This document shows, one piece after another, positions 22,440 to 31,383 of a stretch of 64,000 bases of DNA (positions are counted from its first letter, which is position 1; every line of letters begins with the position of its first letter). Under the pieces are notes generated by a model. It did not search any database and was not told the DNA's origin. It saw nothing but the letters and a program-made list of their open reading frames with translations. The translations under genes were made by a program, and so were the position numbers. The DNA comes from Burkholderia catarinensis (lineage in GTDB: Bacteria; Pseudomonadota; Gammaproteobacteria; Burkholderiales; Burkholderiaceae), in NCBI RefSeq assembly GCF_001883705.2, contig NZ_MDEQ02000011.1:62001-126000 (forward strand). Direction: 5' to 3'.

Positions 22440-22696
22440 CTTGGATCCCTCAGTTCAGCGAACGGCCGCGCCGGCGAATGGCCCGACGCTTGTCAAGGGC
22501 GCCATGCTACCGCAACCTTTTGATGCGCGCGGACTCTGAGGACAGGCGCGCCAGCCGGCTGACCGCTTCCTGTCATGTTACCGCCCGGTCACTGAACATA
22601 CGATCGTTGACACGCCGAAAAAGGCCTTTTGGTAAGATTGGCGCGGGTTCCGGCCCCGTCGACGCACGCATCCGCCGTCACGCAACTGCTTCCTCC

Positions 22697-23362
22697 ATGC
22701 AACGATACGACCTGATTGCCTGCCACGAATGCGACGCACTGTTGCATAAACCGCGCCTGAGCGGCCGCGAAATCGCGCGCTGCCCGCGCTGCGACGCGCT
22801 GCTCTACCGCAACAGCACCACGCAGATCGAGCGAATCACCGCGCTCGCGGTCGCGGCGCTGGTGACGTTCGTCATCGCGCAGACGTTCCCGATTCTCGAA
22901 ATGGACCTGAACGGCACCCGCGTGCAGACGACGCTGATCGGCGCGATCGATTCGCTCTGGCACCAGGGCATGGAAGTCGTCGGCGTGATGGTGTTCTGCT
23001 CGACCGTGCTGTTCCCGCTCGTCGAGATGGCCGCGCTGCTTTACGTGCTGCTGCCGATACGCCGCGGCGTCGTGCCGCCGGGCCTGAACCTGGTGCTGCG
23101 CACGATCCAGCTCGTGCGGCCGTGGGGAATGATCGAGGTGTTCATGCTCGGCATCGTCGTGACGATCGTGAAGATGGTGAGCCTCGCGCGCGTCGTGCCC
23201 GACGCCGCGCTGTTCGCGTTCGGCGCGCTCACGCTGATGACGGCCGTCGTACTGATGTTCGATCCGCGCACGCTGTGGGACATCGCCGACGACCTGCGCG
23301 CCGGCCGCACGCCCGCGCAGCCCGACGACGCCGCGCCGCTGCCGCAGCCCCCCCGCCGATGA
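22697..23362 (+). CDS. pqiA: PqiA family membrane protein, N-terminal-half type
   Basis: Inner-membrane component of the Pqi intermembrane transport system. The 221-residue protein begins with a four-cysteine zinc-ribbon-like segment (CHECDALLHK and CPRCDALL), then four hydrophobic helices of a PqiA domain. E. coli PqiA is about 417 residues with two such halves in one chain; here each half is its own gene. ATG 22697 lies about 65 bp after a TAAGAT -10-like box. The stop overlaps the next start (ATGA), so the two halves are coupled. Confidence 0.88.
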   Translation: MQRYDLIACHECDALLHKPRLSGREIARCPRCDALLYRNSTTQIERITALAVAALVTFVIAQTFPILEMDLNGTRVQTTLIGAIDSLWHQGMEVVGVMVFCSTVLFPLVEMAALLYVLLPIRRGVVPPGLNLVLRTIQLVRPWGMIEVFMLGIVVTIVKMVSLARVVPDAALFAFGALTLMTAVVLMFDPRTLWDIADDLRAGRTPAQPDDAAPLPQPPRR

Positions 23363-23988
23363 CGACGCCGACCGCGGCCCGCGAGGGCTACGCCTGCTGC
23401 CATGCGTGCGGGCTCGTGCAGACGATCGATCATCCGCATGCGCATTGCGCGCGCTGCGGCAGCACGCTCCATTTCCGTACGCCGAACAGCATCATGCGCA
23501 CCTGGGCGCTGCTGATCGCGGCCGCGATACTCTATATCCCGGCGAACCTGCTGCCGATCATGCGCACATCGTCGATCGTCGGCGCGCAGGAAGACACGAT
23601 CATGAGCGGCGTCATCTATTTCTGGACCTCGGGCGACTGGCCGCTCGCGGTCGTCGTGTTCGTCGCCAGCATCCTCGTGCCGATGCTCAAGCTCGGCGCG
23701 CTGCTGATCCTCGTGATCAGTTCGCAGCGCCGCACCACGTGGCGGCCGCTGCAGCGCACGCGCCTGTTCCGGATCGTCGAGCGCATCGGCCGCTGGTCGA
23801 TGCTCGACATCTTCGTCGTGACGCTGACCGTCGCGCTCGTCCATTTCCGTTCGCTCGCCATCATCACGGCCGGCCCCGGCGCACTCGCGTTCGGCTCGGT
23901 CGTGCTCCTGACGATGCTCGCGTCGATGCAGTTCGATCCCCGCCTGATCTGGGATCCAGTCGAAACCTCAGGGAAACACCATGAATAG
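23359..23988 (+). CDS. pqiA: PqiA family membrane protein, C-terminal-half type
   Basis: Second PqiA-domain protein, 209 residues. It starts with its own cysteine-rich segment (CCHACGLVQ and HCARCGSTLHF), followed by four hydrophobic helices (for example ALLIAAAILYIPANLLPIM). ATG 23359 overlaps the previous stop. Its end overlaps pqiB by 8 bp. Probably pairs with the preceding protein to make the equivalent of one E. coli PqiA. Confidence 0.88.
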   Translation: MTTPTAAREGYACCHACGLVQTIDHPHAHCARCGSTLHFRTPNSIMRTWALLIAAAILYIPANLLPIMRTSSIVGAQEDTIMSGVIYFWTSGDWPLAVVVFVASILVPMLKLGALLILVISSQRRTTWRPLQRTRLFRIVERIGRWSMLDIFVVTLTVALVHFRSLAIITAGPGALAFGSVVLLTMLASMQFDPRLIWDPVETSGKHHE

Positions 23989-25600
23989 TCCACAAGGGCC
24001 GCAGCACGACGCGCCCCGGCCGCCCGATCCGACGATCTCGACGAAAAGCGGCTGGCTGCCGTCGCTCGTCTGGCTCGTGCCGCTGATCGCCGCGCTGATC
24101 GGCATCGGCCTCGTGATCAAGTCCGTGCGCGAGCGCGGCCCGGAAATCACGCTCAGCTTCCACAGCGCCGAAGGGCTCGAGCCCGGCAAGACCCAGGTCA
24201 AGTACAAGGACGTCGAGATCGGCACGGTCAAGACGATCAAGCTGTCGAAAGACCTGTCGCGCGTGCTCGTCCAGGTGCAGCTCAAGAAGGAAGCCGAGGA
24301 CTTCGCGGTCCAGGGCTCGCGCTTCTGGATCGTGCGGCCGCGGATCGGCGCGACCGGCGTGTCGGGGCTCGGCACACTGTTGTCCGGCGCGTATATCGGC
24401 GTCGACGCCGGCCACGGGCAGGATACGCTCACCGACTTCACGGGCCTCGAGACGCCGCCCGCCGTCACGGGCGACCAGAAGGGCACGCAATACGTGCTGC
24501 GCGGCGATTCGCTCGGCTCGGTCGACATCGGCTCGCCGGTCTACTACCGCCGCGTGCAGGTCGGCCAGGTGGTCGGCTTCTCGCTCGACAAGGACGGCAC
24601 GGGCGTCACGTTCAACGTGTTCGTCAATGCGCCGTACAACCAGTATGTCGGCGTGAACTCGCGCTGGTGGCAGGCGAGCGGCGTCGACCTGCGGCTCGAT
24701 TCGAGCGGCCTGAAGCTGAACACGCAGTCGCTCGCGACGGTGATCCTCGGCGGCATCGCGTTCCAGACCCCGCCGAACCAGGGCAGCGGCGCGACGGCGC
24801 CGAACAACACGACGTTCCGCCTGGCCTCCGACGAGGGCGACGCGATGCGCGACCCGGACGGCCAGCCGCTGCAGGTCGTGATGAACTTCAACCAGTCGCT
24901 GCGCGGGCTGGCCGTCGGCGCGACGGTCGACTTCCGCGGCATCGTGCTCGGCGAAGTGACGAACATCGGCATCGACTTCGATCCGAAGACGAAGACCTTC
25001 CTGATGCCGGTGACGATGAACGTGTATCCGGAACGCCTCGGCCGCCGCTTCCGCGAGACGATCGAGAGCAAGGGCGAACCGGCCCGCCGCGAGATCGTCG
25101 AGCGGCTCGTCCAGCACGGGCTGCGCGGCCAGTTGCGTACCGGCAACCTGCTGACGAGCCAGTTGTACGTCGCGCTCGACTTCTTCCCGAAGGCGCCGGT
25201 CGTGAAGATCGACACGTTGCGCCAGCCGCTCGAGCTGCCGACCGTGCCGAACACGCTCGACGAGCTGCAGCTGCAGGTCGCCGACATCGCGAAGAAGCTC
25301 GACAAGGTGCCGTTCGACCAGATCGGCGCGAACCTGAACAGCGCGCTGTCGAACGCCGACAAGCTGTTCAAGCAGCTCGACACGCAGGTCGCGCCGGAAG
25401 CGCGCGACACGCTGTCGGCCGCGAAGCAGACCTTCTCGACCGCCGAAGCGACGCTGCAGCAGGATTCGCCGCTGCAGTCCGACGTGCGCGGCGCGCTGAA
25501 GGAACTCACGCGCACGCTGCAGTCGCTGAACGCGCTCGCCGACTATCTGGAGCGTCACCCCGAATCGCTGCTCAAGGGCAAGCCAGGAGATAAGCAATGA
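23981..25600 (+). CDS. pqiB: PqiB, MCE-domain periplasm-spanning lipid transport protein
   Basis: A 539-residue protein anchored by one N-terminal helix (WLPSLVWLVPLIAALIGIGL, residues 25-45), followed by tandem MCE domains (first at GPEITLSFHSAEGLEPGKTQVKYKDVEIG) and a C-terminal helical region rich in Leu/Gln/Lys. In E. coli, PqiB hexamers form a needle across the periplasm for lipid traffic between membranes. ATG 23981 overlaps the upstream gene by 8 bp, and the stop overlaps pqiC (ATGA), so the operon is tightly coupled. Confidence 0.94.
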   Translation: MNSPQGPQHDAPRPPDPTISTKSGWLPSLVWLVPLIAALIGIGLVIKSVRERGPEITLSFHSAEGLEPGKTQVKYKDVEIGTVKTIKLSKDLSRVLVQVQLKKEAEDFAVQGSRFWIVRPRIGATGVSGLGTLLSGAYIGVDAGHGQDTLTDFTGLETPPAVTGDQKGTQYVLRGDSLGSVDIGSPVYYRRVQVGQVVGFSLDKDGTGVTFNVFVNAPYNQYVGVNSRWWQASGVDLRLDSSGLKLNTQSLATVILGGIAFQTPPNQGSGATAPNNTTFRLASDEGDAMRDPDGQPLQVVMNFNQSLRGLAVGATVDFRGIVLGEVTNIGIDFDPKTKTFLMPVTMNVYPERLGRRFRETIESKGEPARREIVERLVQHGLRGQLRTGNLLTSQLYVALDFFPKAPVVKIDTLRQPLELPTVPNTLDELQLQVADIAKKLDKVPFDQIGANLNSALSNADKLFKQLDTQVAPEARDTLSAAKQTFSTAEATLQQDSPLQSDVRGALKELTRTLQSLNALADYLERHPESLLKGKPGDKQ

Positions 25601-26313
25601 CGACACGCGTGAACGGTTTCGCGAGCGGCGCGGCGGCGGCCTTCGCCGCACTCGCGCTCGCCGCGTGCAGCTCGCCGCCCGCGCGGTTCTACACGCTCAG
25701 CCCGGCCGACGCCGCGGCGCCGGTGCGCACCGCGCCGGCCAACCCGGCGTTCCTGATCGAGGTGCCGTCGGTCGGCGTGCCCGAGCAGGTCGCGAAGAAC
25801 CAGCTGGTCGTGCAGAAGAACGCCGCGCAGGTCGACGTGCTCGAGCAGGAACGCTGGGCCGCGCCGCCCGCCGACGAGATCCGCCGCGCGCTGTCGGAAG
25901 ATCTCGCCGCGCAGCTCGGCACGATCGACGTCGCGAATTCCGCGTACCCGCCCGGCGTGCCCGTGTATCGCATCAGTGTGAACGTGCAACGCTTCGAGTC
26001 GTGGCCGGCCAAGCGTGCGGCAATCGATGCGGTGTGGAGCGTGCGCTCGCTCGGCACGCAGGCCGTGATGACCTGCCGCACGAGCGTCGCGGAACCGATC
26101 GGCGACGGCTACGACGCGCTCGTCGCCGGCCACCGGCGCGCGCTCGACGTGATTGCGACGCAAGCCGCGGCCGGCGTGCGCGCGATGGCCGCACGCCGCG
26201 GCGCGGCGGCACCGTCGGCCGGCGGCAAGACGGCCGCTGCGCCGGTCCTGCCATGCCCGGCCAACCCGGCGTCGGGCGGCGACGCCGGCGCAACGGGCAA
26301 GTCAGGCGCATAA
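25597..26313 (+). CDS. pqiC: PqiC, outer-membrane lipoprotein of the Pqi system
   Basis: A 238-residue ABC-type transport auxiliary lipoprotein (DUF330 type). The signal peptide ends in the lipobox LAAC, with Cys near residue 24. RFYTLSPADA and the conserved VPSVGVPEQVAKNQLVVQ region follow. The Ala/Gly-rich C-terminal 40 residues are low complexity. It is the last gene of the pqi operon; its family role is docking PqiB to the outer membrane. Confidence 0.92.
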   Translation: MTTRVNGFASGAAAAFAALALAACSSPPARFYTLSPADAAAPVRTAPANPAFLIEVPSVGVPEQVAKNQLVVQKNAAQVDVLEQERWAAPPADEIRRALSEDLAAQLGTIDVANSAYPPGVPVYRISVNVQRFESWPAKRAAIDAVWSVRSLGTQAVMTCRTSVAEPIGDGYDALVAGHRRALDVIATQAAAGVRAMAARRGAAAPSAGGKTAAAPVLPCPANPASGGDAGATGKSGA

Positions 26314-26784
26314 GCGGGCGGCGCACAGGCGAACGCCCGATGCGTTCGCCTGCAAGGCTTCGTCCGGGCCGGCGCATCCGCCGGCGATCTCCGGCAGCCG
26401 TCGGCATGACCCGGCCGCAACCGGGCCTCGCACCGCGTTCATCGGCCGCTCGGCCATTTACATTGTTTGTCAAAGTCGGCCGGAACCGGCGTCATCCGAC
26501 GCGGTCGGCTTGCGTTTTCCGGCCCGATTGACGATCCTACGCACTTTCAGGCTCGCGCCGCGCGTCGTGCGCGCCTGCCGGCGACGCCGGGCCGCGTTCC
26601 GCCCGACCGCCGTGCCTCCCGGTGCCTGCACGCGATCGGCGTGCCCCGCCGCGGCGCAGCCTCATCGCGGGTCGCCGCGCATCGTCCGGCAACCGGCTCC
26701 GTCTCACCCGTTCTCCCCGGCGCCGCGCCGTTTCCCCGGCCGGCATCCCGAACCCGCCCGTCCAGGGCTTTCGCCATTCCATTT
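26314..26784. other. 471-bp spacer with one perfect hairpin
   Basis: No gene is supported here. An 11-bp inverted repeat CAGGCGAACGC - CCGAT - GCGTTCGCCTG lies at 26326-26352 just after pqiC. It lacks a T-tract and is either a processed 3' end or a weak terminator. The rest is GC-rich, with a small AT-rich island near 26455-26475 that may hold the promoter of the next gene. Confidence 0.45.
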
Positions 26785-28908
26785 ATGTTTCGTTCCCTGA
26801 CGACCCTGATCAAGAAGTGGCGCGCGTCGCGCAATGCCGGTCACCAGCTCGATGCGCTGCTCGCGCACGCCGATGCCGACGCGTCGTACGCCGAGCGCAG
26901 CGAATGGCTGATCGAGCTCGCGCACTGGCTGCGCCGCAACGGCACGATGCAGGCCGCGCAGGATGCGCCGGCCGATCGCGACGCCGATGCGCGCGCGTAT
27001 CCGGCCCATGCGCGGCTGCGCTACCTGCTCCACATGCTCGATCGCAACCCTGCATGGAAAGCGCACGCCGCGCGCATCCTGCGCGGCGTCCTGCGCGAGT
27101 GCGACGGCATCTCGCTGCTGTGCGACGCCGGCATGCCGGTCCATTCGGGCTTCTTCGGCGCGCTGTTCGAGCGGATCGATTCGTCGCTGATCCCGCCCGC
27201 GCCGAACCGCCGCGAGCTGTCGGCGCTCTTCACGCTGATGTTCCCGGCGCCCGAGGACGCGAAGTGGATCGACGCGCTGCCCGACGACCTCCTCACACGC
27301 CTCGCCGACCTGGTCTCGTTCGACGTCACCGACGAAGAGCGCCACGAGCCGGGCTCGTTCTCGCGCGACCTGCTGGCCGCGCTGCACAACCTCACCTGCC
27401 AGATCAGCTCGACCGGCCTGTCGCAGACGGTGCGCAGCCGGCTGTCCGACGACGACGCGCGCAAGCCGCTCGAAACCCAGCCGTTCTACCGCCTCACGCG
27501 CGCGATGCTCGCGGTCGAGACCGCGCACGCGGCCGTCGAGGACGGCGGCGACCCGAGCAAGCTGCTGCACGAAGTGAACTACCTGCGCGTGCTGCTCGAC
27601 GAATGCCGGATCGCCGTCGACGAAGTGTTCTCGCACCTGTACCGCAACGGCGTGTCGGTCGACATCGTGTTCCAGGTCGAGCGGATGCGCATGCGCATCC
27701 TGCGCGCCGAAATGCTGCTGAACGCGTGGATGACGCGCGACGACCTGCACGGCATGGCGCGCCTGACGGCCGAGCTCGTCGACGCGAACCAGAACAGCCA
27801 GAGCGTGACGCACCTCGTGCGCAGCAACTTCTCGCTGTTCGCGCGCAAGCTCGTCGAGACCAATGCGGACACCGGCGAGCACTACATCTCGCGCGGCCGC
27901 GCCGAGTACCTGAAGATGCTGCGGATGGCCGCGGGCGGCGGCCTCGTCACCGTCGCGACCGTGTGCGTGAAGTTCGCGATCACGGGCGCGCACCTGCAAT
28001 CGATGCTCGAAGGGCTGCTCGCGGGTATCAACTACGCGGCCAGCTTCATGCTGATGCACTTCCTGCACTTCACGCTCGCGACCAAGCAGCCCGCGATGAC
28101 CGCGCCGACGCTCGCGCGCGAGCTCGACGACACCGGTCACGAGGAAGGCGTGAAGACGTTCGTCTCGTCGGTGATCGCGCTGATCCGCACGCAGGCGGCC
28201 GCGATTTCCGGCAACGTGCTCGTCGTGCTGCCCGTGTGCCTGCTCGTGCAGTTGTTCGCGGGCAACGTGCTGCACGCGAACCTGATCTCGCCGGAGAAGG
28301 CGCACGCGACGCTGCACTCGTTCTCGCTGCTCGGCCCGACGCCGCTCTATGCGGCGCTGACGGGCGTGCTGCTGTGGGCGTCGAGCCTGCTCGCGGGCTG
28401 GGCCGACAACTGGTTCGTGCTGCACCGGGTCGGCGACGCGCTCACGTACAACCGCCGGCTGCGCATCACGCTCGGCGCGGCCGGCGCCGCGAAGCTCGCG
28501 CACTTCTGCCGGTCGAACGTCGCCGGCGTGGTCGCGAACGTCGGCCTCGGCCTGATGCTCGGCCTCGTTCCGGCGATCGTCTCCGTGTTCATGTTCCCGT
28601 TCGAGGTGCGGCACGTGACGCTGTCGGCCGGTTCGATCGGGATTGCGCTCGGCGTGCTGGGCAAGGATGCGCTGAGTACGCCGGAACTGTGGTGGGCCGG
28701 CGCCGGCGTGCTCAGCATGGCGATCCTCAATGTGCTCGTGAGCTTCGCGCTCGCGTTCACGATGGCCGTGCGCTCGCGCAGCCTGCGTCCGACCAAGGTG
28801 CGTGCGCTCGTCGCCGCGATCGTCCGCACCGTGCTGTCGAATCCGTTGGCGCTGTTCTGGCCGGCCAGCGGCCAGGCCGCGCGAGCCGGCCAGTCCGGCC
28901 CGCACTGA
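26785..28908 (+). CDS. Large membrane protein of the so-called site-specific recombinase (Gcr) family
   Basis: A 707-residue protein matching a family usually annotated site-specific recombinase. It has a helical soluble N-terminal half (residues 1-380, Leu/Arg/Glu rich) and a hydrophobic C-terminal half with several likely transmembrane segments (for example AAISGNVLVVLPVCLLVQLF and GVLSMAILNVLVSFALAFTMAV). I see no tyrosine- or serine-recombinase catalytic motif, so the recombinase name looks doubtful. ATG 26785 opens the conserved MFRSLTTLIKKWRAS; the frame is open further upstream without family-like sequence. Not in an obvious operon. Confidence 0.8.
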   Translation: MFRSLTTLIKKWRASRNAGHQLDALLAHADADASYAERSEWLIELAHWLRRNGTMQAAQDAPADRDADARAYPAHARLRYLLHMLDRNPAWKAHAARILRGVLRECDGISLLCDAGMPVHSGFFGALFERIDSSLIPPAPNRRELSALFTLMFPAPEDAKWIDALPDDLLTRLADLVSFDVTDEERHEPGSFSRDLLAALHNLTCQISSTGLSQTVRSRLSDDDARKPLETQPFYRLTRAMLAVETAHAAVEDGGDPSKLLHEVNYLRVLLDECRIAVDEVFSHLYRNGVSVDIVFQVERMRMRILRAEMLLNAWMTRDDLHGMARLTAELVDANQNSQSVTHLVRSNFSLFARKLVETNADTGEHYISRGRAEYLKMLRMAAGGGLVTVATVCVKFAITGAHLQSMLEGLLAGINYAASFMLMHFLHFTLATKQPAMTAPTLARELDDTGHEEGVKTFVSSVIALIRTQAAAISGNVLVVLPVCLLVQLFAGNVLHANLISPEKAHATLHSFSLLGPTPLYAALTGVLLWASSLLAGWADNWFVLHRVGDALTYNRRLRITLGAAGAAKLAHFCRSNVAGVVANVGLGLMLGLVPAIVSVFMFPFEVRHVTLSAGSIGIALGVLGKDALSTPELWWAGAGVLSMAILNVLVSFALAFTMAVRSRSLRPTKVRALVAAIVRTVLSNPLALFWPASGQAARAGQSGPH

Positions 28909-29064
28909 GCCTGCGGCGGCGCGGCGGAGCCCGGCCGGGCGCCGCTGCGCCGGCCTCCCGGCACGCATGCGCGGCGATCGGGCTCGCGCCGCCGTGCCGA
29001 AACGCCGGCCCCGGTCGCCCGCGCCGCGTACAATGGTGGACTTTTGCACGTCCTCACCCGCCTT

Positions 29065-30366
29065 ATGTCCTCGCCCACCCTGTACGAATTCTTCGCCCCC
29101 TGCCCGCGCGGCCTCGAAGCGGTGCTTGCCGCCGAGCTGGCCGAAATCGCCGGCCGCCACCTGAACGGCGCGCCGTTCACCGCGGGCGCGCAGGTGCCGG
29201 GCGGCGTCCATTTCAGCGGCGGCTGGGCCGCCGGCATGGCCGCGAACCTCCATTCGCGGATCGCGAGCCGGGTCCTGCTGAAGATCGCGCACCGCGCGTA
29301 CCGCACCGAGCAGGATGTCTATGCGCTCGCGCTCGAGCAGCCGTGGGAGCGCTGGTTCGCGGCGACGCAGACGCTGCGCGTCGACATCACCGCGATCAAG
29401 TCGCCGCTGAAGAGCCTCGAATTCGCGACGTTGCGCGTGAAGGACGCGATCTGCGACCGGATGCGCGAGAAGACCGGCGCGCGCCCGAGCATCGACACCG
29501 GTGCGCCGGACGTGCGCGTGTTCGCGTTCCTGACGGCCAACGAGTGCACGCTGTACCTCGACACGTCGGGCGAGCCGCTGTTCAAGCGCGGCTGGCGTCT
29601 CGACAAGGGCGCGGCGCCGCTGCGCGAGAACCTCGCGGCCGGCATCCTGCGCCTGACGGGCTGGACGCCCGGCACGGCGCTGTACGATCCGATGTGCGGC
29701 AGCGGCACGTTCCTCGCGGAAGCCGCGCAGATCGCACTCGGCGTGGCGCCCGGCGTCGAACGCCGGTTCGGCTTCGAAAAGCTCAAGCAGTACGACATCA
29801 CCGCGTGGCAGGGCCTGAAGGTCCCGGCGCTCGACGCGAAGCGCGCGGCGCGCGGCAAGCGCGGCGAAGCGCTCGGCGTGTACGGCAGCGACATCTCCGG
29901 CGACATGCTCGAGAAGGCGCGCGCGAACCTCGAGCGCGCAGGCGTGCCGTCGGTGTGGCTCAAGCAGGTCGACGCGCGCGGGATGACGCCGCCGTGCGAC
30001 GGGCCGGGCATCATCCTCGCGAACCCGCCGTACGGCGAGCGGATCGAGGTGCGCGGCCGCAGTGCGCGCGGCGAGGTACGCGAGACGGGCCGCAACCGCG
30101 ACAACGACGACGCATTCCGCCGCACGCACACCGACGCGCCGGACAGCGAGTTCTTCAACGCGCTCGGCGATGCGCTCAAGCAACGCTTCACGGGCTGGCA
30201 GGCGTTCCTGCTCACGTCCGACCGTTCGCTGCCGGGCCAGTTGCGGCTGCGCGAATCGGCGAAGACGCCGCTGTTCAACGGCGCGCTCGAATGCCGGCTG
30301 TTCCGCTTCGACCTGATCGCCGGCAGCGTGAAGGCACGCCCGGCCACGCCGGAAGGCGACGCGTAA
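29065..30366 (+). CDS. rlmL: THUMP-domain class I methyltransferase, RlmL-like 23S rRNA (guanine-N2) methyltransferase
   Basis: RNA methyltransferase of the RlmL/YcbY type. The N-terminal ferredoxin-like and THUMP domains cover about residues 1-160, and the Rossmann methyltransferase domain the rest. SAM-binding motif I is LYDPMCGSGTFLAEAA, and the catalytic N-methyltransferase motif is ILANPPYGERI. It has 433 residues, equal to the RlmL half of E. coli RlmKL without the RlmK half. ATG 29065 was chosen over an in-frame TTG at 29044. A TACAAT box lies about 35 bp upstream of the start. Predicted to modify 23S rRNA by homology. Confidence 0.85.
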   Translation: MSSPTLYEFFAPCPRGLEAVLAAELAEIAGRHLNGAPFTAGAQVPGGVHFSGGWAAGMAANLHSRIASRVLLKIAHRAYRTEQDVYALALEQPWERWFAATQTLRVDITAIKSPLKSLEFATLRVKDAICDRMREKTGARPSIDTGAPDVRVFAFLTANECTLYLDTSGEPLFKRGWRLDKGAAPLRENLAAGILRLTGWTPGTALYDPMCGSGTFLAEAAQIALGVAPGVERRFGFEKLKQYDITAWQGLKVPALDAKRAARGKRGEALGVYGSDISGDMLEKARANLERAGVPSVWLKQVDARGMTPPCDGPGIILANPPYGERIEVRGRSARGEVRETGRNRDNDDAFRRTHTDAPDSEFFNALGDALKQRFTGWQAFLLTSDRSLPGQLRLRESAKTPLFNGALECRLFRFDLIAGSVKARPATPEGDA

Positions 30367-30425
30367 GCGACGCAATCGCGCGGGCCGCCGTCGCGGCGCC
30401 CGCGCACGCCTCCCTCCGGCGCGCG

Positions 30426-30890
30426 TCAGTGCTTCGACTTCGACCAGCGCCTCATCGTGAACGGCAGTGCCTGCCCCGTCTCGAGCAGCGTCTTCAGGCT
30501 CGACAGCACGACCGGCCAGCCGCCGCGAATCCCGCGATCCATCTCCGAACCGGCCACGAGCCCGTCGTGCGTGACGGTCAGCTTCACGACACCCTCGTGC
30601 GGCTCGACGAGGTAGGTCACGCGCGATTCCTCGCCCTCCCCTGACGGCGTGCGCCACGTGACGACCAGCCGGTGCGGCGGATCGTTCTCGACCACTTCGC
30701 CGACGATGTCGACCCGCGACGGATCGTCGTAGTCCTGATGCTCCCACCGCGAGCCCGGCCGCCAGTCGGGCGACGCATTGCGATGCCGCACCCAGTAGTC
30801 CTTCGTCAGTTCGGCGTTGGTCAACGCGTCGAACACGCGCTCGGGCGTCGCTGCGATGAACGTCACGTACACAAAGGCGGGATTACCCAT
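30426..30890 (-). CDS. SRPBCC/AHSA1-type START-like protein
   Basis: A 154-residue protein of the activator-of-Hsp90-ATPase-like (polyketide cyclase-like) fold. The segments VYVTFIAATPERVFDALTN and TKDYWVRHRN...GSRWEHQDY are typical of the family. It overlaps the ArsR-type regulator upstream by 8 bp, a very common pairing. In such pairs the SRPBCC protein probably binds a small ligand, but none is known here. Confidence 0.88.
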   Translation of the reverse strand: MGNPAFVYVTFIAATPERVFDALTNAELTKDYWVRHRNASPDWRPGSRWEHQDYDDPSRVDIVGEVVENDPPHRLVVTWRTPSGEGEESRVTYLVEPHEGVVKLTVTHDGLVAGSEMDRGIRGGWPVVLSSLKTLLETGQALPFTMRRWSKSKH

Positions 30891-31215
30891 CGTCGTCTCC
30901 TGTGTCGCGGGCCGCTTCCAGCCCGCGCTTGAGATCCGCCAGCGCCTGCAGGCGCTGACGCTCGAACTTGCCGATCCAGCGTTCCGCGATGTCGTGGATC
31001 GGCACCGGATTCAGGTAATGCAGCTTCTCCCTGCCGCGCCACGTCGTCGCGACGAGATTCGCGGCCTCGAGCAGCGCGAGATGCTTGCTCACGGCCTGCC
31101 GGCTCATCGCGAGCCCGTCGCACAGCTCGGCCAGGGTCTGGCCGTTTTTCGCGTGCAGCAGGTCGAGCAACTGACGGCGCGTGGCATCGGCCAGCGCCTT
31201 GAAAACGAGATCCAT
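30883..31215 (-). CDS. ArsR-family winged-helix regulator
   Basis: A 110-residue repressor-type winged helix protein. The helix-turn-helix is at about residues 27-50 (TLAELCDGLAMSRQAVSKHL), followed by a wing and GREKLHYLNPVPIHDIAERW. No metal-binding CxC motif is present, so it is not a classical arsenic/metal sensor. Cotranscribed with the SRPBCC gene. A perfect palindrome at 31241-31262 overlaps its promoter and is the likely operator. Confidence 0.9.
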   Translation of the reverse strand: MDLVFKALADATRRQLLDLLHAKNGQTLAELCDGLAMSRQAVSKHLALLEAANLVATTWRGREKLHYLNPVPIHDIAERWIGKFERQRLQALADLKRGLEAARDTGDDDG

Positions 31216-31238
31216 GCCGCTCCCGGGTCAATGACCTT

Positions 31239-31266
31239 ATTATGCAACCAAATGGTTGCATATCAA
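31239..31266 (-). promoter_or_regulatory. Promoter and palindromic operator of the ArsR-SRPBCC operon
   Basis: On the minus strand TTGATA (31266-31261) and CATAAT (31244-31239) are separated by 16 bp, a good sigma-70 promoter, 23 bp from the ATG. A perfect inverted repeat TATGCAACC - AAAT - GGTTGCATA (31241-31262) spans both boxes. A repressor bound there would block the promoter, so autorepression is likely. The divergent VOC gene (31384) may share the site. Confidence 0.75.
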
Positions 31267-31383
31267 GGGTGACAACTCTACTGACAATACGGTGTCAGCA
31301 GCCCGCGATCACACTGCAATCCCGGCGCAATGCAGGCTGGTTTCCACACCGAACCCGAATAACAACGCAACAAGGAGCTCGTC

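Noticed and set aside
26704-30747. A minus-strand open frame of more than 1300 codons opposite the Gcr and rlmL genes
   Set aside because: Its product is an Arg/Ala-rich low-complexity sequence with no domain, it spans two well-supported genes on the other strand, and such antisense frames are expected at this GC content.
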